NCBI GenBank assembly: GCA_018894105.1
Contig: CM032122.1
Coordinates: forward strand, 31,713,404 to 31,777,403
Length of the DNA: 64,000 nt
Reading direction: 5' to 3'
From: Jacaranda mimosifolia
Taxonomy: Eukaryota > Streptophyta > Magnoliopsida > Lamiales > Bignoniaceae
This document shows, in pieces, positions 43,645-56,350 of this stretch. Under the pieces are notes generated by a model. It had not been told where the DNA came from, searched no databases, and worked only from the letters and a program-made list of their open reading frames with translations. A program made the position numbers and the translations under genes. Positions within the stretch are counted from its first letter, which is position 1. Each line of letters opens with the position of its first letter.

Positions 43645-44094
43645 ATATTAATTAGGGTTTAGATTTGGACTTCTAGTTCTAGGTGATCTCCTGGAGATTT
43701 GAATACATGAAACGGAATGGGGCTGGGTCCTAGAGGTGGCTTTCATGGAGGTTGTGGCGCTAGGGGTCGCCCAAGATTAGTTGATTTCATGTACTTGTTG
43801 CAATATTTTCTAGGGATGCAATTAATTATGGCAGTAAACCACTTCTCAAAGTTTTCTGGAAACAAAATTTCCTATTGATACTCTTTGTTGAACACTGATC
43901 ATCTGCATAATCAGCACGAAGATTGTTAAAGAGCCAGCAGCTGATGAAGATTTAGTCACTACTAATTAAGCTTATAATTATATTATGTGCATATATATAT
44001 ATATAAGTTTACCTGCAGTGAAATTTTTTGATTGAACTGATCCAGTAATAGCCAAAATTGTGAGAAGCATAAGCACCCTCATCAAAGTCATCAT
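43645..44094 (-). pseudogene. Broken paralogue of the small secreted proline-rich gene at 63,202
   Basis: Exon 1 at 44,094-44,013 is intact (MMTLMRVLMLLTILAITGSV, with a signal peptide) and has a GTAAAC donor. Exon 2 begins at 43,902 after TTATGCAG. It then lacks about 60 bp present in the intact copy and shifts frame, reaching an early stop. Family sequence reappears out of frame as FTAIINCIPRKYCNKYM, then a TGA within the Pro-rich part, then SPRTRSPNLNPN. The promoter side (44,100-44,430) also matches 63,690-64,000. The 3' flank is cut by copia-1, whose LTR ends at 43,621. Given these breaks a working product is very unlikely, although the signal-peptide exon could still be expressed. Confidence 0.8.
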
Positions 44095-45143
44095 CTTTCT
44101 TTCTCAGGCAGCAAAATATTTGCAACTAAAGAGTTTTAAGTGAAATGAAGCGATTATTAAAGAATCGGCTCCAGTTATATATATATATAGACAATACTGT
44201 ATTAGGTTGGCTTGGTTGTATTTATTAATCTAACAATATATGCAGGGTAGGTATGGATGTATGGTGTGAACAAAACAATAACAATGTTATGTGGTAGATT
44301 TTCATTGGATTTTTTAAACCCTTTTGCTCTAGTTTTTGGGATTTTTTGGTTAATTTATAAACTTTGAGGGCAAATTGTTAACTAGAAATGAACGTATAGG
44401 TGGAAATTTCTAATTATGTATTGAAAGGGATAGAAAGGAGAAGCTATATCATGGATTAATTACATTATTATTTTCTTTGGTTGAGAATATATAGATACTT
44501 CTCTAGCCACATGTTATTATTTACCATCTATAATTTGCACTGGTAGTTATTAGATGAACTAAATATTACATGTCTAACTCTAGCGCTTTAAGGTTTTTGA
44601 GGCAATAGTCCCTAATTTAATGCAATTCAAATTCTCTATTGGTATCTCGTTTTCTGTACCATTGTACCATTTTAACAGGGATTGTAGTGAGTCAAAGTCA
44701 AGGGTAAATTAAGTCTTGAGTTCAAGCTTTAGCTAAGTTTAACTTTTTGAACTCAAGGTGAACTTAATTAATTAAGCTCAAATTTTCAAATGAACTTTGG
44801 ACCACGTACAACGACTTAAATTCACAAACCCCTCATATTTATGGCTTCTCTTCGCAAGTCTGAATTTGACCTTATCACATATATAGTTCTATGAAAAAGG
44901 GTTTCACGTTTTCAGAGAAATTAACAACATATATAGTTGCTGTGGTTTATTAAGTCAATCGGATGTTTTGTTCTAGGTGAACTAGAAGTATGAAACTCGA
45001 TGATTTTGTTTGTAAGGTAAGAATGGGTATGGAGGCTTGATATTGTAATCTGTGTGATGCGTAATGGAATCTTGAAGTCTTGATCTCGAACTTAAATATC
45101 CAAAATATCCCTATTCACGATCTTGACTTCGAACTAGATCACA
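44095..45143. other. Intergenic: promoter side of the pseudogene copy and AT-rich DNA
   Basis: 44,100-44,430 is homologous to the promoter of the intact paralogue, including AAGCGATTATTAAAGAATCG and an extended (TA)n TATA region at 44,175-44,190. From 44,430 to 45,143 nothing further was identified. CTTTG at 45,144-45,148 is the target duplication of element B. Confidence 0.55.
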
Positions 45144-45148
45144 CTTTG

Positions 45149-48100
45149 TGTAACACCCCGAGTTTTAGATTATAAATTAAAATTGTTCAAAATTAAATTA
45201 ATTAAGATTTAGCATAAATATTGGAAATTGAAGGATTTAATTGCAAATACGAAAAAGACTTCATTGCCCAAAATTATAAAATTCAGGGTGTCAATGTGAG
45301 AGGATTAAAAGTTTAAGGACTTTAAGATAAATCAATTTGGAGTTAATTGCCTGAAATTAAAAATGTTAGGGGGTCAATGTGCAAAAAAATAAAACTTTTA
45401 GGACTGAATTGTAGTTTAGGGGGTGAAATTGAAAGCAGTGTAAATCTTCAGGGGTAAATTTGAAGGCGATTAATAGTTTGGGGGTCAAATTGAAAAGGCT
45501 GAAAAAAAATATATATATATATATATATAAATAAGGACAAAAATTTATTTAAAACCACCCTAACTCCACCCAACCTTCAAACCTCTAGAGAACGATTGTG
45601 AAACTTGAAACTAACGTTATAAAAAGCTTTCCCTCAGCTAAATGATCAAACCATACCAAGAACTTCCCAAAATGGCTCGAGAATTGATGAAATGTTGAAA
45701 GACAGTAGAGCTAGCCAGCGACGACAGTGATGTGATTCTAGTTTCCAGTGACTGAAGCTGGGAATTGATAGGTGGGTTGTGATGGGCTTGATGCGAGGAA
45801 CAAATTCATGTGTTCAATTACAAGTTTCGGTGGTCGGTGATGAAGTAATTAGAGTGGTGGCGAGATAGTGGCATTAGGCGGTGGCTAGTAGGTTTTGGTT
45901 TAATTCATTGGCGAGGAAAAAAAGGAATCAAAAATTGTTTGACGGTTTTTATTGAGCTCGGCTAGGCGCATCTATTAGTGGTGTTGGCTCTCACCTCCAG
46001 CAGTGGCCGCGGTGGCGGTGCTCCGACGACATTCCAGTAGGAGGTGCATTTTCTAATTTCGAGTGCATTTGGACTACTCTTAGCTTGAAATTGAATCTAT
46101 ATTCGAACCGATTTAGTTAATATCTCTTAAAAACGAATTCAATTTGGTTAACTTGTTTGATTTGAGTATGGATTTAGCTTACAATTGTTGTGGCACAGGA
46201 CAAGATTGTTGTTTTACAATACAAGTAAATCAAGGTGGTTCGGTTATAGTTGGATTTAATTTGGAGAAAGCTTTATAATTGAAAATTGACTGAAAATTCA
46301 GATATAATGGGTTAAGTAAAGTATTTATAATTCACAATTTGGAATCTAATGCAATGGCCTAAGTAAAGTTCAGAGGATTAAGTTATAAAGCTATCTTAGT
46401 AAGTATCAATTGCAGAATTTGGGACATAACTATGCCCATAATAAGGGGTTTAGTAATACCATTTCAAATTATTAATCGATTGGGTGTACCTGTATTGCCT
46501 AGGATATTTGAGTTAATAATATTTCAGCCCTTCTCATACTATATTTCGCATAACGAGGTCGCGAGGGGTGAGCTATTGAACTCATTGAGAAAAGATCCAT
46601 CCCTCAGGATCACCAAGTGAGATTTACTATATTTCTTTACTGAGGAAAGAATATATATACTTGTTAATATATCCTGGTTGCTAGATTTTGTTTGTGTTGA
46701 GATTCAAATCATTGTTTGTTCGGTCTATGCTATCCTGATGTGATACCCCATCCCACATGGACTGAATACTGAAAGAGTAACTAGTATATAAGTTTTAGCC
46801 AAAGCACTCGTGTGTATTCATTGGATATCCTTTTAGGCAAGTTGATCATAGCCCAATTCTAAGATGCACTCGATGGTTTTGAAGGTAATTCTCGCTTCCA
46901 ACAGTCTCAGAGTCGCCTCTTGATCCTGTAGAAGCCACCTTTAGAGTCCCAATGCCTAGTGATTGATCTTAGATTTATGTCACGCCATGACGACGACGTT
47001 ATGTTCTAAATGAGGGGTGATTATGATACCTCATCCTACACGGACTAAATATTGAAAGAGTGACTAGTATATAAGCTTTGACCAAAGAACTAATGTGCAT
47101 CCATTGGATATCCTTTTTAAGCAAGTCAATCATAGCCTAGTTCTAGGATGCACTCGGTGGGTTTGGAGGCAATTCTCGTGTCCAACGGGCTCGCGGGCCC
47201 AAGGGTGACACCTACGATTCTTGTGTTGAATTGTGATAGTTTATCTGAACTATTCTTCCTTGTCTATAATTCTTGAGCCATTATTATTCAAAACATTAGC
47301 TTGTCTAGCAACATAATATCGCTTTATGTTCTTTGCTGTTTGTTCGAATTCGGTATATCATTTCGTAGCGTTACATTTTTGATACGTTGATTTTGCGCCT
47401 CTCTCGTTTGGACTTGAGAAATTGGTTAAATATCTCATATCATGTTACTCTTGAGAAATCTATTCATCATCCATACTGTTTTACTTTCAGTATACTTATC
47501 TCTAAATTCCTGCATTGAATTTGAAATATTGGTGAAATATTTAGTATGACTCTTTTCTCTAAACGTGGCCCTTGAATAATGATTTGAAAACAATATTTTT
47601 TGAGTAATATGCTTTTATTTGAAAAAAGCTTGAAAAGTATCATTTGAATCTAGAATTTTATGATAAGCTCACCTGAACTAGATTTTGAAGCTATTGATTG
47701 AACTACAAAACTTTCAAAGGTTTGAAACTATGATTTGACTAATTTGTTTTCCATCCAACTGCCATATTTTATGATACTATATGTGATGCAATATGCTGAC
47801 TAGCCATTGTTTATCTATGCTTGTCGTGAGGCAATCTTATTGACTAGTCGTTGCTTGTTTATACTCCCTACAAGGAGGTTACTCTTTGTTATGAGGTTTT
47901 GTTTCGTATGGCAATTGTGGGGTATACATTATGTTGGCTGTAGGGACTCTCTGGCTTATATATGTTATTGATTATGCCCTTGGGGATGCCTTTGGGAGTG
48001 TTTTAGGCCTATAAGACTGGTTGGCAAGACGATCGAGATAGTATTGGACTGCCGGTGGCTGATCTACCTGCCAGGACCCAGTTTGCGAACTTGACTTTGG

Positions 48101-49151
48101 GAAAGTTGGAGGCTAGCTGTCGCTTGAAACTTGATCGACGAGGATCGATCCTATGATTCATACCGCACATGTTGTTGGTGAGTTGGCTGCTAGTCGAGGT
48201 GATATAACGTATTATTATATTAAATATTGGGAGTCATGAGGGGGAAGTCCATTTCATGGTCGGATCTATGAAAAATGTACATATAACTGATTTTGTGAAA
48301 TATTTCTCATACAACATGTTTTATAAAAATTGAATGAAATCCTATATCTTGAATCTGAGTCTTTTTATAACTTAAAACATTCTTATACACTCAATTCTTT
48401 AAAATAAATCTATGTCTTGAGTTTTGAAACATGAAATTTGCCATGAAATATAATGAAAACTTGATATTTCTCTTTGCTGGTATTGGACAACATGGGTCAG
48501 CTTTTGATGTGTAAAACCTAACATATTGTTTTTCAAATCTACCTTTTGATCCCGTGAAATCTGTCTATTACTTAACAAGATGTTTCCTTGGTATTTACTT
48601 ATAGTTATTTTACGTTGAACTAATATTGTTTTATAATGTATATACATTGTTATTACTGTCCATGCATCTTGATTATTACCTCACTAAGTCATTCAGACTT
48701 TCCCCTTCTTATATTATTTTCTTTCTGTTCTTTACCCCAGATTGAGGATTAGAAAGTACTATGAGCTTGGGCCATATAATGTAAAGTATGTGTAGTGTTA
48801 TCAAGACATTTATAAACGATAAGAATATGATATGTATGTATGCTTGTAATGTAATAGTATGTTTGGCAGTAGGCTGTCATCTTGTCTTTTAATGAAGTGT
48901 AATTGGTCAGAGCTTGTAATTTTTGATGTGAGTCTTTATGCAATTATAAAATTATGAAAACTCGATTTTGGCTTGCAGTTTGTAGCATGACTAGTTAACA
49001 TAGATGTTGTTTATTGATTATGATCGTGCTTATCATTTAGGTTGTTATGGAACTGTTTGAATTTAGAATTTTGGAAAAAACTTATCTTGAAAAACCCGAC
49101 TAAAGTAGCATCTCGGATGGGAACAGGTGCTTTCCGAGTAGGGGCTCTACA
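45149..49151 (+). mobile_element. Long LTR-type element B, probable solo LTR with nested insertion (4.0 kb)
   Basis: Starts TGTAACACCCCGAG, ends GGGGCTCTACA, and is flanked by the perfect 5-bp duplication CTTTG (45,144-45,148 and 49,152-49,156). The 5' part (TTAATTAAGATTTAG, AAGTTTAAGGACTTTA, GGGGTCAAATTGAAAAGG) matches element A read on the minus strand. The 3' parts match near CTCACTAAGT and TTACCCCAGAT. No retroviral-type coding frames were found. A TRIM-like element at 46,741-47,187 accounts for part of the extra length over element A. Confidence 0.7.
46741..47187 (+). mobile_element. TRIM-like terminal-repeat element nested in element B
   Basis: Two direct repeats of about 163 bp, 46,741-46,903 and 47,024-47,187, start TGATACCYCATCCYACAYGG and end near TCCAACA/G. 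The CCCACATGG phrase is typical of plant TRIM LTRs. Between them are only 120 bp. GTCTCAGAG directly after the left repeat resembles a degraded tRNA-Met primer site (TGGTATCAGAGC), and GAGGGGTGATTA before the right repeat is polypurine-like. No target duplication was found, so a tandem duplication is the alternative. Confidence 0.55.
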
Positions 49152-49156
49152 CTTTG

Positions 49157-49656
49157 CACTAGTGCATCGGGTCTCTGGCCTGACCACAAGACCACAAATT
49201 AGACTAGTTGAGATTGCCCTCATCTAAGGTCCCCTGATACTTAATTTATTATATGGCTAATCTTACTTTATTATATGGCTAAGATGATTTGATAAGAACA
49301 TAAATACAAGAACAAGATCGAACTCAAGTGAGAAGTAATAAAAAATGACACAACCTGTTACTACACAATTTCTCCTTTATGTAGGTGTTGTGTTGTCTTT
49401 TTCTGTACAAATTCAGATGGTAAATTGCCCTTCCTTTGATCGGGAATCCATTGATGGTCTATATTTTAGATCATAGCCCGGGTAAGTTCGGATTGCGACA
49501 TGGATAAAAAAGCGTGGATCCTCGTTCTGTTTGAACATTTTGCTAAATCTTAGGGATAAGTTGGTCTTTTTACACCATACTCATTGATTATACCCATCAC
49601 TGTGCTGAATCTGGGTAAGCTATTTTAGCAAAGAGGAATTCGAATTACAGTTGAAG
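49157..49656. other. Intergenic strip between element B and the CACTA element
   Basis: No feature was identified. It ends with GAT (49,657-49,659), the CACTA target duplication. Confidence 0.4.
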
Positions 49657-51049
49657 GATCACTACAACAAATTATAGTTTTAGTAACGAAAAATTTCGTT
49701 ACCATAACGTTGAAATTCGTTACCCAAAATATTGGTAACAAATTTTTCGTTACTTAAGTTTAGTGCCCTAAAGCTCGTGGCAAAAAGTCTTAGTAATGAA
49801 ATTTATGATTCGTTACGAATGTTGAACTTATGGCGACGAAATGTATCGTTACTAAAAATATGATATTAGTAACAAAAAAGTGTATTAGTTTCAATAGATT
49901 TTTAATATAACGAAATGTTTAGTTACTAAAACATTGGCAATTTTGTTGCATTTTATTTTTTCGTTACCAATGCATAATATAATGATATTATTTAATTAAT
50001 TAAGTATAGTTACTAATTGTTTATGTAACAAAATATTTTGTTACAAATAGTTAAATAATATTTCAATTCAAAAATATGCATTTTGTTACTAATTGAATAG
50101 ATAACTAAAAGTTTCGTTACGAAAGAGTGTAAAAATTTTGTTATATTTAGCAATTGGCCCGACTCGCAGCACACACATGCACCCGACCCACCAGCTGACC
50201 CGCGCGACCCACGGTGTGCCCCACATAGTAATTGTCATTTGAATAAATAAAATAAGAGTGTCAAATAGTGAACTAAAAGAAATAAATAGAAAGTGTGGGA
50301 TAATTGTATAATATAGCTGCATGAAGCAAAGAAATTTTATTACATATATATATATATAAATTGTTAGGTAAAGGAGTAATATTTTTGCATTGTGAGTATT
50401 GGGTAAAGAAAATACTATAATAATTCATTTCATTAATCAAAATATATAATATTAACAAACAAGTAAAAAAATAGACTAAGTAGGTGTTTGGCTAAGTTTT
50501 TAATGAAAAGATATTATAAAAAAAAATTATGCTTATAAAAATATCATAATTTATCTTTTAAAATAAGCCTTGCAATTTATGAATAAAATAAAAACTTAAA
50601 ATTCATACGGTCTAGATTATTACAAGAGTGTGTTCAAATTTTAAAAATAAGTAAACACCTCTTTACATTTTGTAGAATAGCTTATAATATAAAACACTTT
50701 ATTTTAGAAATTTATAAAAAAAACAAATTTATCAAAAATAATTGGCATTACATATATATATTAAAAAATTATGAACAAAATCTTTTAACGTAAAAAAGAA
50801 AGGACAATCTAATAAGCAAAAGAAACAATATTATTAATTACGACGGCGTAGAAAAACCAGCGCGAAATTATTCATTCAGTGGCGGTTACACTAACTACCG
50901 CCATTTATTATGAATTCCACAGCGGGTTGGATAAATTGCCGTTAACCACTGTCAAATTAATATTTTGCAGCAGTTGAGACAAATCGTCGCAAAATATATA
51001 CTGCGATTAACCTATTTTTTTATGGTGTATATATACACACATTATATAT

Positions 51050-51640
51050 GTATATAAGTATGAATAAAAAATTATATTATATATATTTTCATAAATATTA
51101 AATATTATTTAATTCGGAATGAATAAATAAAAAAATAGACAAAAATAAAAGTAATTTAAATTTTATTGATAAATTTATATATATGTATATTATATATATG
51201 TGAATAAGTATAAATAGAAAAAATAAGTATACATGTATGAATAATTAGAAAGAAAAAAGATAAAAATAAAAATTATTTAAAATTTTATAGATTAATTTAT
51301 ATATATAAATATGTGTAAAATAAGAATATATGAAATAATGAGAAATGAGAAATAATAATAAATTTATATATATGTATAAAATGAGAAATGTATGAAATAA
51401 AGGAAGAAGAGAGAAACGAGAATAAAAAGAAAAGAAAAGAATGAAAAAAATAAATAGATAAAATATAATAATAAAAAGTTATCTAAATTGAATTGTAGAT
51501 ATTTGAAATGATTAAGGGTAAATTGGTTTTTTAGATTAAAATTATGTTAAATTGGCAACAAATGTGGAGAGGAGTGTGTGCGGTTTTATAAAACATAATG
51601 AAGTTATTTTGTATATATTTTTTTTCATAGGAGTGTTTGA
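51050..51640. repeat. AT-rich duplicated segment, copy 1
   Basis: Matches 54,670-55,265 in the same orientation over about 590 bp with few differences. Shared landmarks are TTTAATTCGGAATGAATAAA, ACATGTATGAATAATTAG and TAAATTGAATTGTA. Confidence 0.8.
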
Positions 51641-52112
51641 TGCTTATTTTACAAATCACAGGGGGGTAAATTGCAATTAGTCCAATAAAATTGTTGCCAT
51701 CTCAATGGAGCCTTTACTTTTCTTTTCCTCGCTAACGTAGTGTTTGGTTATATTGAAAAAATTACATTTTTTATCCCATTGGATAGGGGGTATGCACTTT
51801 TGGTGCTTAGGTTGACACTTATAGGACCAAAAATCTAAATTTTTTAACACATTTGGGATAGCATCTTAACTTCCGTTAGTGTTCAGAATAAATTGTTACA
51901 TTAAAATAAGTTAATTACCCAACAACCCCAAAAATTTAATTTATTTATAAAAATTCCATAAATTTTGAAATGCCCAATCAACTTTCATTAAAAAAATTTA
52001 AAAAAAAAAAAAATTTTAAAAAATATATAACAAAATCCTCCTAGAAAAATTAAAAATTTTATATATCAATATAAATATCATATAAATATATATAATATAT
52101 ACATATATATAT

Positions 52113-52292
52113 ACATGACCCACCCCCTCCCCCAACCCTCACCGCTGGCCATGGCCGACCACAACCAGATGCCAGATCTGGCCGCTGGGCTGCGGCCTGC
52201 TTGGCCATGGCCAACCATGGCGCGGCTGGGGGTGGGGTGGGACCTGGTTGGAAGGGGCAAGGATGGCTGGGGGGGGGGGGGGGAGGAGGAAA
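52113..52292. repeat. GC-rich island with poly(G) tract inside the CACTA element
   Basis: About 180 bp rich in C/G, with three GGCCATGGCC-like phrases and a run of about 16 G near 52,269-52,285. It is bounded on both sides by (TA)n, and the surroundings are strongly AT-rich. Overlapping frames on both strands across it are composition artefacts. Confidence 0.7.
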
Positions 52293-54669
52293 AAGAATAT
52301 ATATATATGTATGTATATATACATTTTAACATATTATAATTAAAAATATTTATTTATTTAAAATCATTAAAATTATATTGTTAGGATAAAATTTTAGATT
52401 TTATTTTTATTTAAATTATTTATTTTGATTAAAACTCTAGATCTCACACATCTTGAATTATTTATTTTTTATTAATTAATAAATTTAATAAAATTAGTTT
52501 AAATTAGGCCTTGTTTATTTATGAATTGGAGTATTTTACCAAAATATTTTAGCAAAATGATTTTTCAGAAGTGGGGTTGGGGAATATTATGGTTGTTTGT
52601 TTGTATTTTGGATCGTAGATAGAAAATAAATTGAGAATTTTTATTTATTTATTTGTATTTTAGGTGGGAACAAGATATCATATCAATAACTTTTTTATTG
52701 GGTTGAAATTACTATTGTTAGTATGATATTTTTAGATCTTATTTTTATTTTTAAATTATTTATTTTAGCTAATAAATATTTTTTATATTTAATAAATATA
52801 TTCAACTTAATCTAATTAAATTGTTTTAGATATGATTATTTTTTAATAATCTTGAGATGTAATTTAAAAAAAAAATTATATTTAATTAAGAGATGGATTT
52901 GATTTTTATTCTTATTTTATAATTAATAAATATGTTTAATTAAATTTGATTAAATTACTTTAGATATGTTGATGATTTTAAATTTTTATTTTTTTAATTC
53001 AACTTCAATTAAAAGATTATTAAATGTTTTAAAAAATTATTAATAAAATTATTTAAATTTATTTCGAGTAATTTAAATAATATTGAAGTTGAACCCCCAT
53101 GTTAAAGTTATAAATAAGTCCAGGGGTATTTTTGTCTAAAAAATAATCAAAGCAGCTTTTAAAGGATATTTTTGAATTTTAATATAAATTTTCAATGATA
53201 TCTACAAATTTGTTAAGGATACTAATAGTTCTTCAAATATTTAATTAAATATATGGGGAAAACAAATAATTTTATTAAATTTATAACTATATTACTAAGT
53301 TTATATTACAATGTCATGAGTTTTTCAAAATAATTTTAAAATTTCCAACCATATTAAAGTTATACAAGTTGATCAATGTCAAAACAATTTGCATTAATTA
53401 AGTGTACAAAATTTTCACTAAATGCATGTTCAAATTGTCCACATCAATATATTATTAGTACAAAATATTTTAATTTTTCAAATAAAATTAATTACACATA
53501 AAGACTAAAGTTTTTAGAATTTATAAATAATTTTTCTAAAATCTTTTTGTTCAAAAACAATGTTCTAATAAATAATAACAAAAAATAGAATTAAATTTTT
53601 AACCCCCATAATAACATGTCATAATTCATCTTATAATATGAGATAAAGTAAATAATTTTTGTATATACTATTTAGACACAAAATGGAGGGAGAAGCGAAA
53701 TTTTGGAGGGAATAAAAAAATAATAGGGGAATTCATTTTTGGAGGAAAACTTCTTTTTTGAAGGAAATATAATACATAGACCAACTAATTCTTAAAAACA
53801 ACTTGTTCAGATTCATAAAAGTTAATAATCATTAAATTTAATAATATACTTTATGTTAATATTTTTTTACACTATATTAGACCATGAAAGTTATCTTCAT
53901 TTTAGCAATTTATATAGTAAAACATACACACAATTAACATATGGATATCTACAAGTTATAAAAATCTTTAACTGGCCAATACAACGATTAAAAATTGAAA
54001 TGTAACATTAACTGGCCTAACTTCAGGGATTGTTTTCTTTTCATTAAGTATTATGATAAACTAGATTTCTTTCTTTTCTTTTGCTATTCAAGTATGTAAC
54101 CTTTAACTATTTATTTTAAGGAGCTTTTAGAATTTTTCTAAAAGAATATTGTAATAAATTATAATAAAAAATTAAATTCTTAAGCACCAAAATTTATAAG
54201 TCCAAATTATATGTTATTTAACTATTTTAACTATAATAGAAAGTCATTTAATGATTTAAAAAATTATATGTCAATTCATCATATAATCTAAGATAAAAAA
54301 AATTAAGTTTGTTATAAATTATTTATACAAAAAAATAGAGGATCTAAAATTTAGAGGAATTGAAAAAATGAAGAGAATTCATTATTATTAGTGGGAATCA
54401 AAATTTTGAAAGAAATCAAATTAAATTATTATGTCAAACTAATAATAAAAACAATTGTTAACATTTTTTATGGCCCAAAATTTGGAGGGAATACAAAGTT
54501 GGAGGGAAACAAAATTGCATTGCCATCCAAATTCATTAAATAAATTTATACATATGTATAAAATAAGAATGTATGAAACAATGAGAAATGAGAAATAATA
54601 ATAAATTTATATATGTATAAAATGAGGAATATATGATGAATCTTCTTTAAATTTTATTGAAATATATAT

Positions 54670-55265
54670 ATATGTATATATATACTATATATGTAGATAA
54701 GTATGAATAAAAAATTATATTATATATATTTTTATAAATATTAAATATTATTTAATTCGGAATGAATAAATAGAAAAAAATAGATAAAATAAAAGTAATT
54801 TAAATTTTATTTATAAATTTATATAAATGGTTATTATATATATGTGAATAAGTATAAATAGAAAAAATAAGTACACATGTATGAATAATTAGAAAGAAAA
54901 AAGGTAAAAATAAAATTTATTTAAAATTTTATAGATAAATTTATATATATAAATATCTACAAAATGAGAATATATGAAATAATGAGAAATGAGAAATAAT
55001 GATAAATTTATATATATGTATAAAATGAGAAATATATGAAATAATGGAGAAGAGAAAATTGAGAATAAAAAAAAAAAGAAAAAAAAGAGAAATAATAAAA
55101 TATGATAATAAAAAGTTATTTAAATTGAATTGTAAATATGTGAAATGATTAAGTGTAAATTGGTCTTTTTATATTAAATTATATTAAATGGGCAACAAAT
55201 ATGGAAGGGGAGATGGTGTGTGTGGTTTTGTAAAATATAAAGAAGTTATTTTGTGTGTGTGTGTG
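54670..55265. repeat. AT-rich duplicated segment, copy 2
   Basis: Direct repeat of 51,050-51,640, about 3.6 kb away. The right end runs into a (GT)n(TA)n tract at 55,250-55,280. Confidence 0.8.
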
Positions 55266-55549
55266 TATATATATATATATTTCACAGTAGGGTTTGAAAT
55301 TAAAACAAATGTTTGAAATAATTATTTTAAATCAAATTGGCAGGTTGGATTGAGTGGATTTGAGTTGGCGAGTTGACCAAATAAAAATCAGGTCGATTCG
55401 AATCTGACTTGATACGATTCAAGTTGGGTTAGTATTGAGCATTTTTAAGTTGTCATCAGGTTGGGTTGGGATAGAGTTGAGAAAATTAATATTATACCCC
55501 TACTTCAACCCAACTTGAACTCACACGACCACCCAAATTGCCACCCCTA

Positions 55550-56350
55550 TAATGACACCAATTCATTATAAAATTAGTGAAGCCCAATTAATAAAAAAGG
55601 AGTTACTAAAGCCCAATTAATCAACTCTGCAATTTGATGTCAAACCCAATCTTTACCAAATGACATTAATTTACTAAAAAATTGGTGAACTCATATTAAT
55701 AAAAGAAAAGTTGTAAAAGCACAATTAATCAATTTTTTAGGTTAATGTCATATCCAATTCATTTTGAAATCCAATTCACTAATTTACTAAGAGAATTATT
55801 AAAGCTCAATTAATGAAAAGAAAGTTGGTAAAGCCTAATTAATGAATTCTTCAAATTAGTATGAAGCCCAATTTGCCAATTCACTAAAATATTAGTTAAG
55901 TTCAATTAGTTAAAAAAAAAAAAAAAAAGTTGTTCAACTCAAAGCAATCAATTATTTGAACTAATGTCAAGCCCAATTAATAAAAAATAAGTTTAGTTCC
56001 TTGAAGAAAGCTTAATTCATCATTTACCTCACTTCAAATTTGTTCAAGACTAACTCTTAAAATGAAGCCTAATACGCCACTTAATTTACTATAAATTTGG
56101 TCAAATCTATTTCATAAATGAAAACTCCCAATTCATTGAATAATTCACAAAAAAGTTATAACGCCTAATATTTTAAAGAAATTAGCCCAACTAATGGATT
56201 ATTCACTTCAAATTTCTTCAAGCTCATTCTTTAAAATAAAATCCGATTCAGTAATAATTCACTAAAAAATTGATTAAGCCCAGTCAACAAATTCTTTATA
56301 TTATTGTGAAGTCCATTTTTTGAACAAAAGCCCAACCCACAAGTATTAAT
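55550..56350. repeat. Degenerate minisatellite with CCCAATTAAT core
   Basis: The phrases AAGCCCAATTAAT, TTCACTAAAAAATT and AATGTCAA(G/A)CCC recur in the same order roughly every 100-120 bp, about seven or eight times, with heavy divergence. No coding content is present. Confidence 0.6.

Noticed and set aside
46432..46620. 62-codon ORF inside element B
   Set aside because: No similarity to gag or pol and no context for a gene.
52078..52339. Three proline/glycine-rich ORFs over the GC island
   Set aside because: Low-complexity translations on both strands of the same GC block, flanked by (TA)n.
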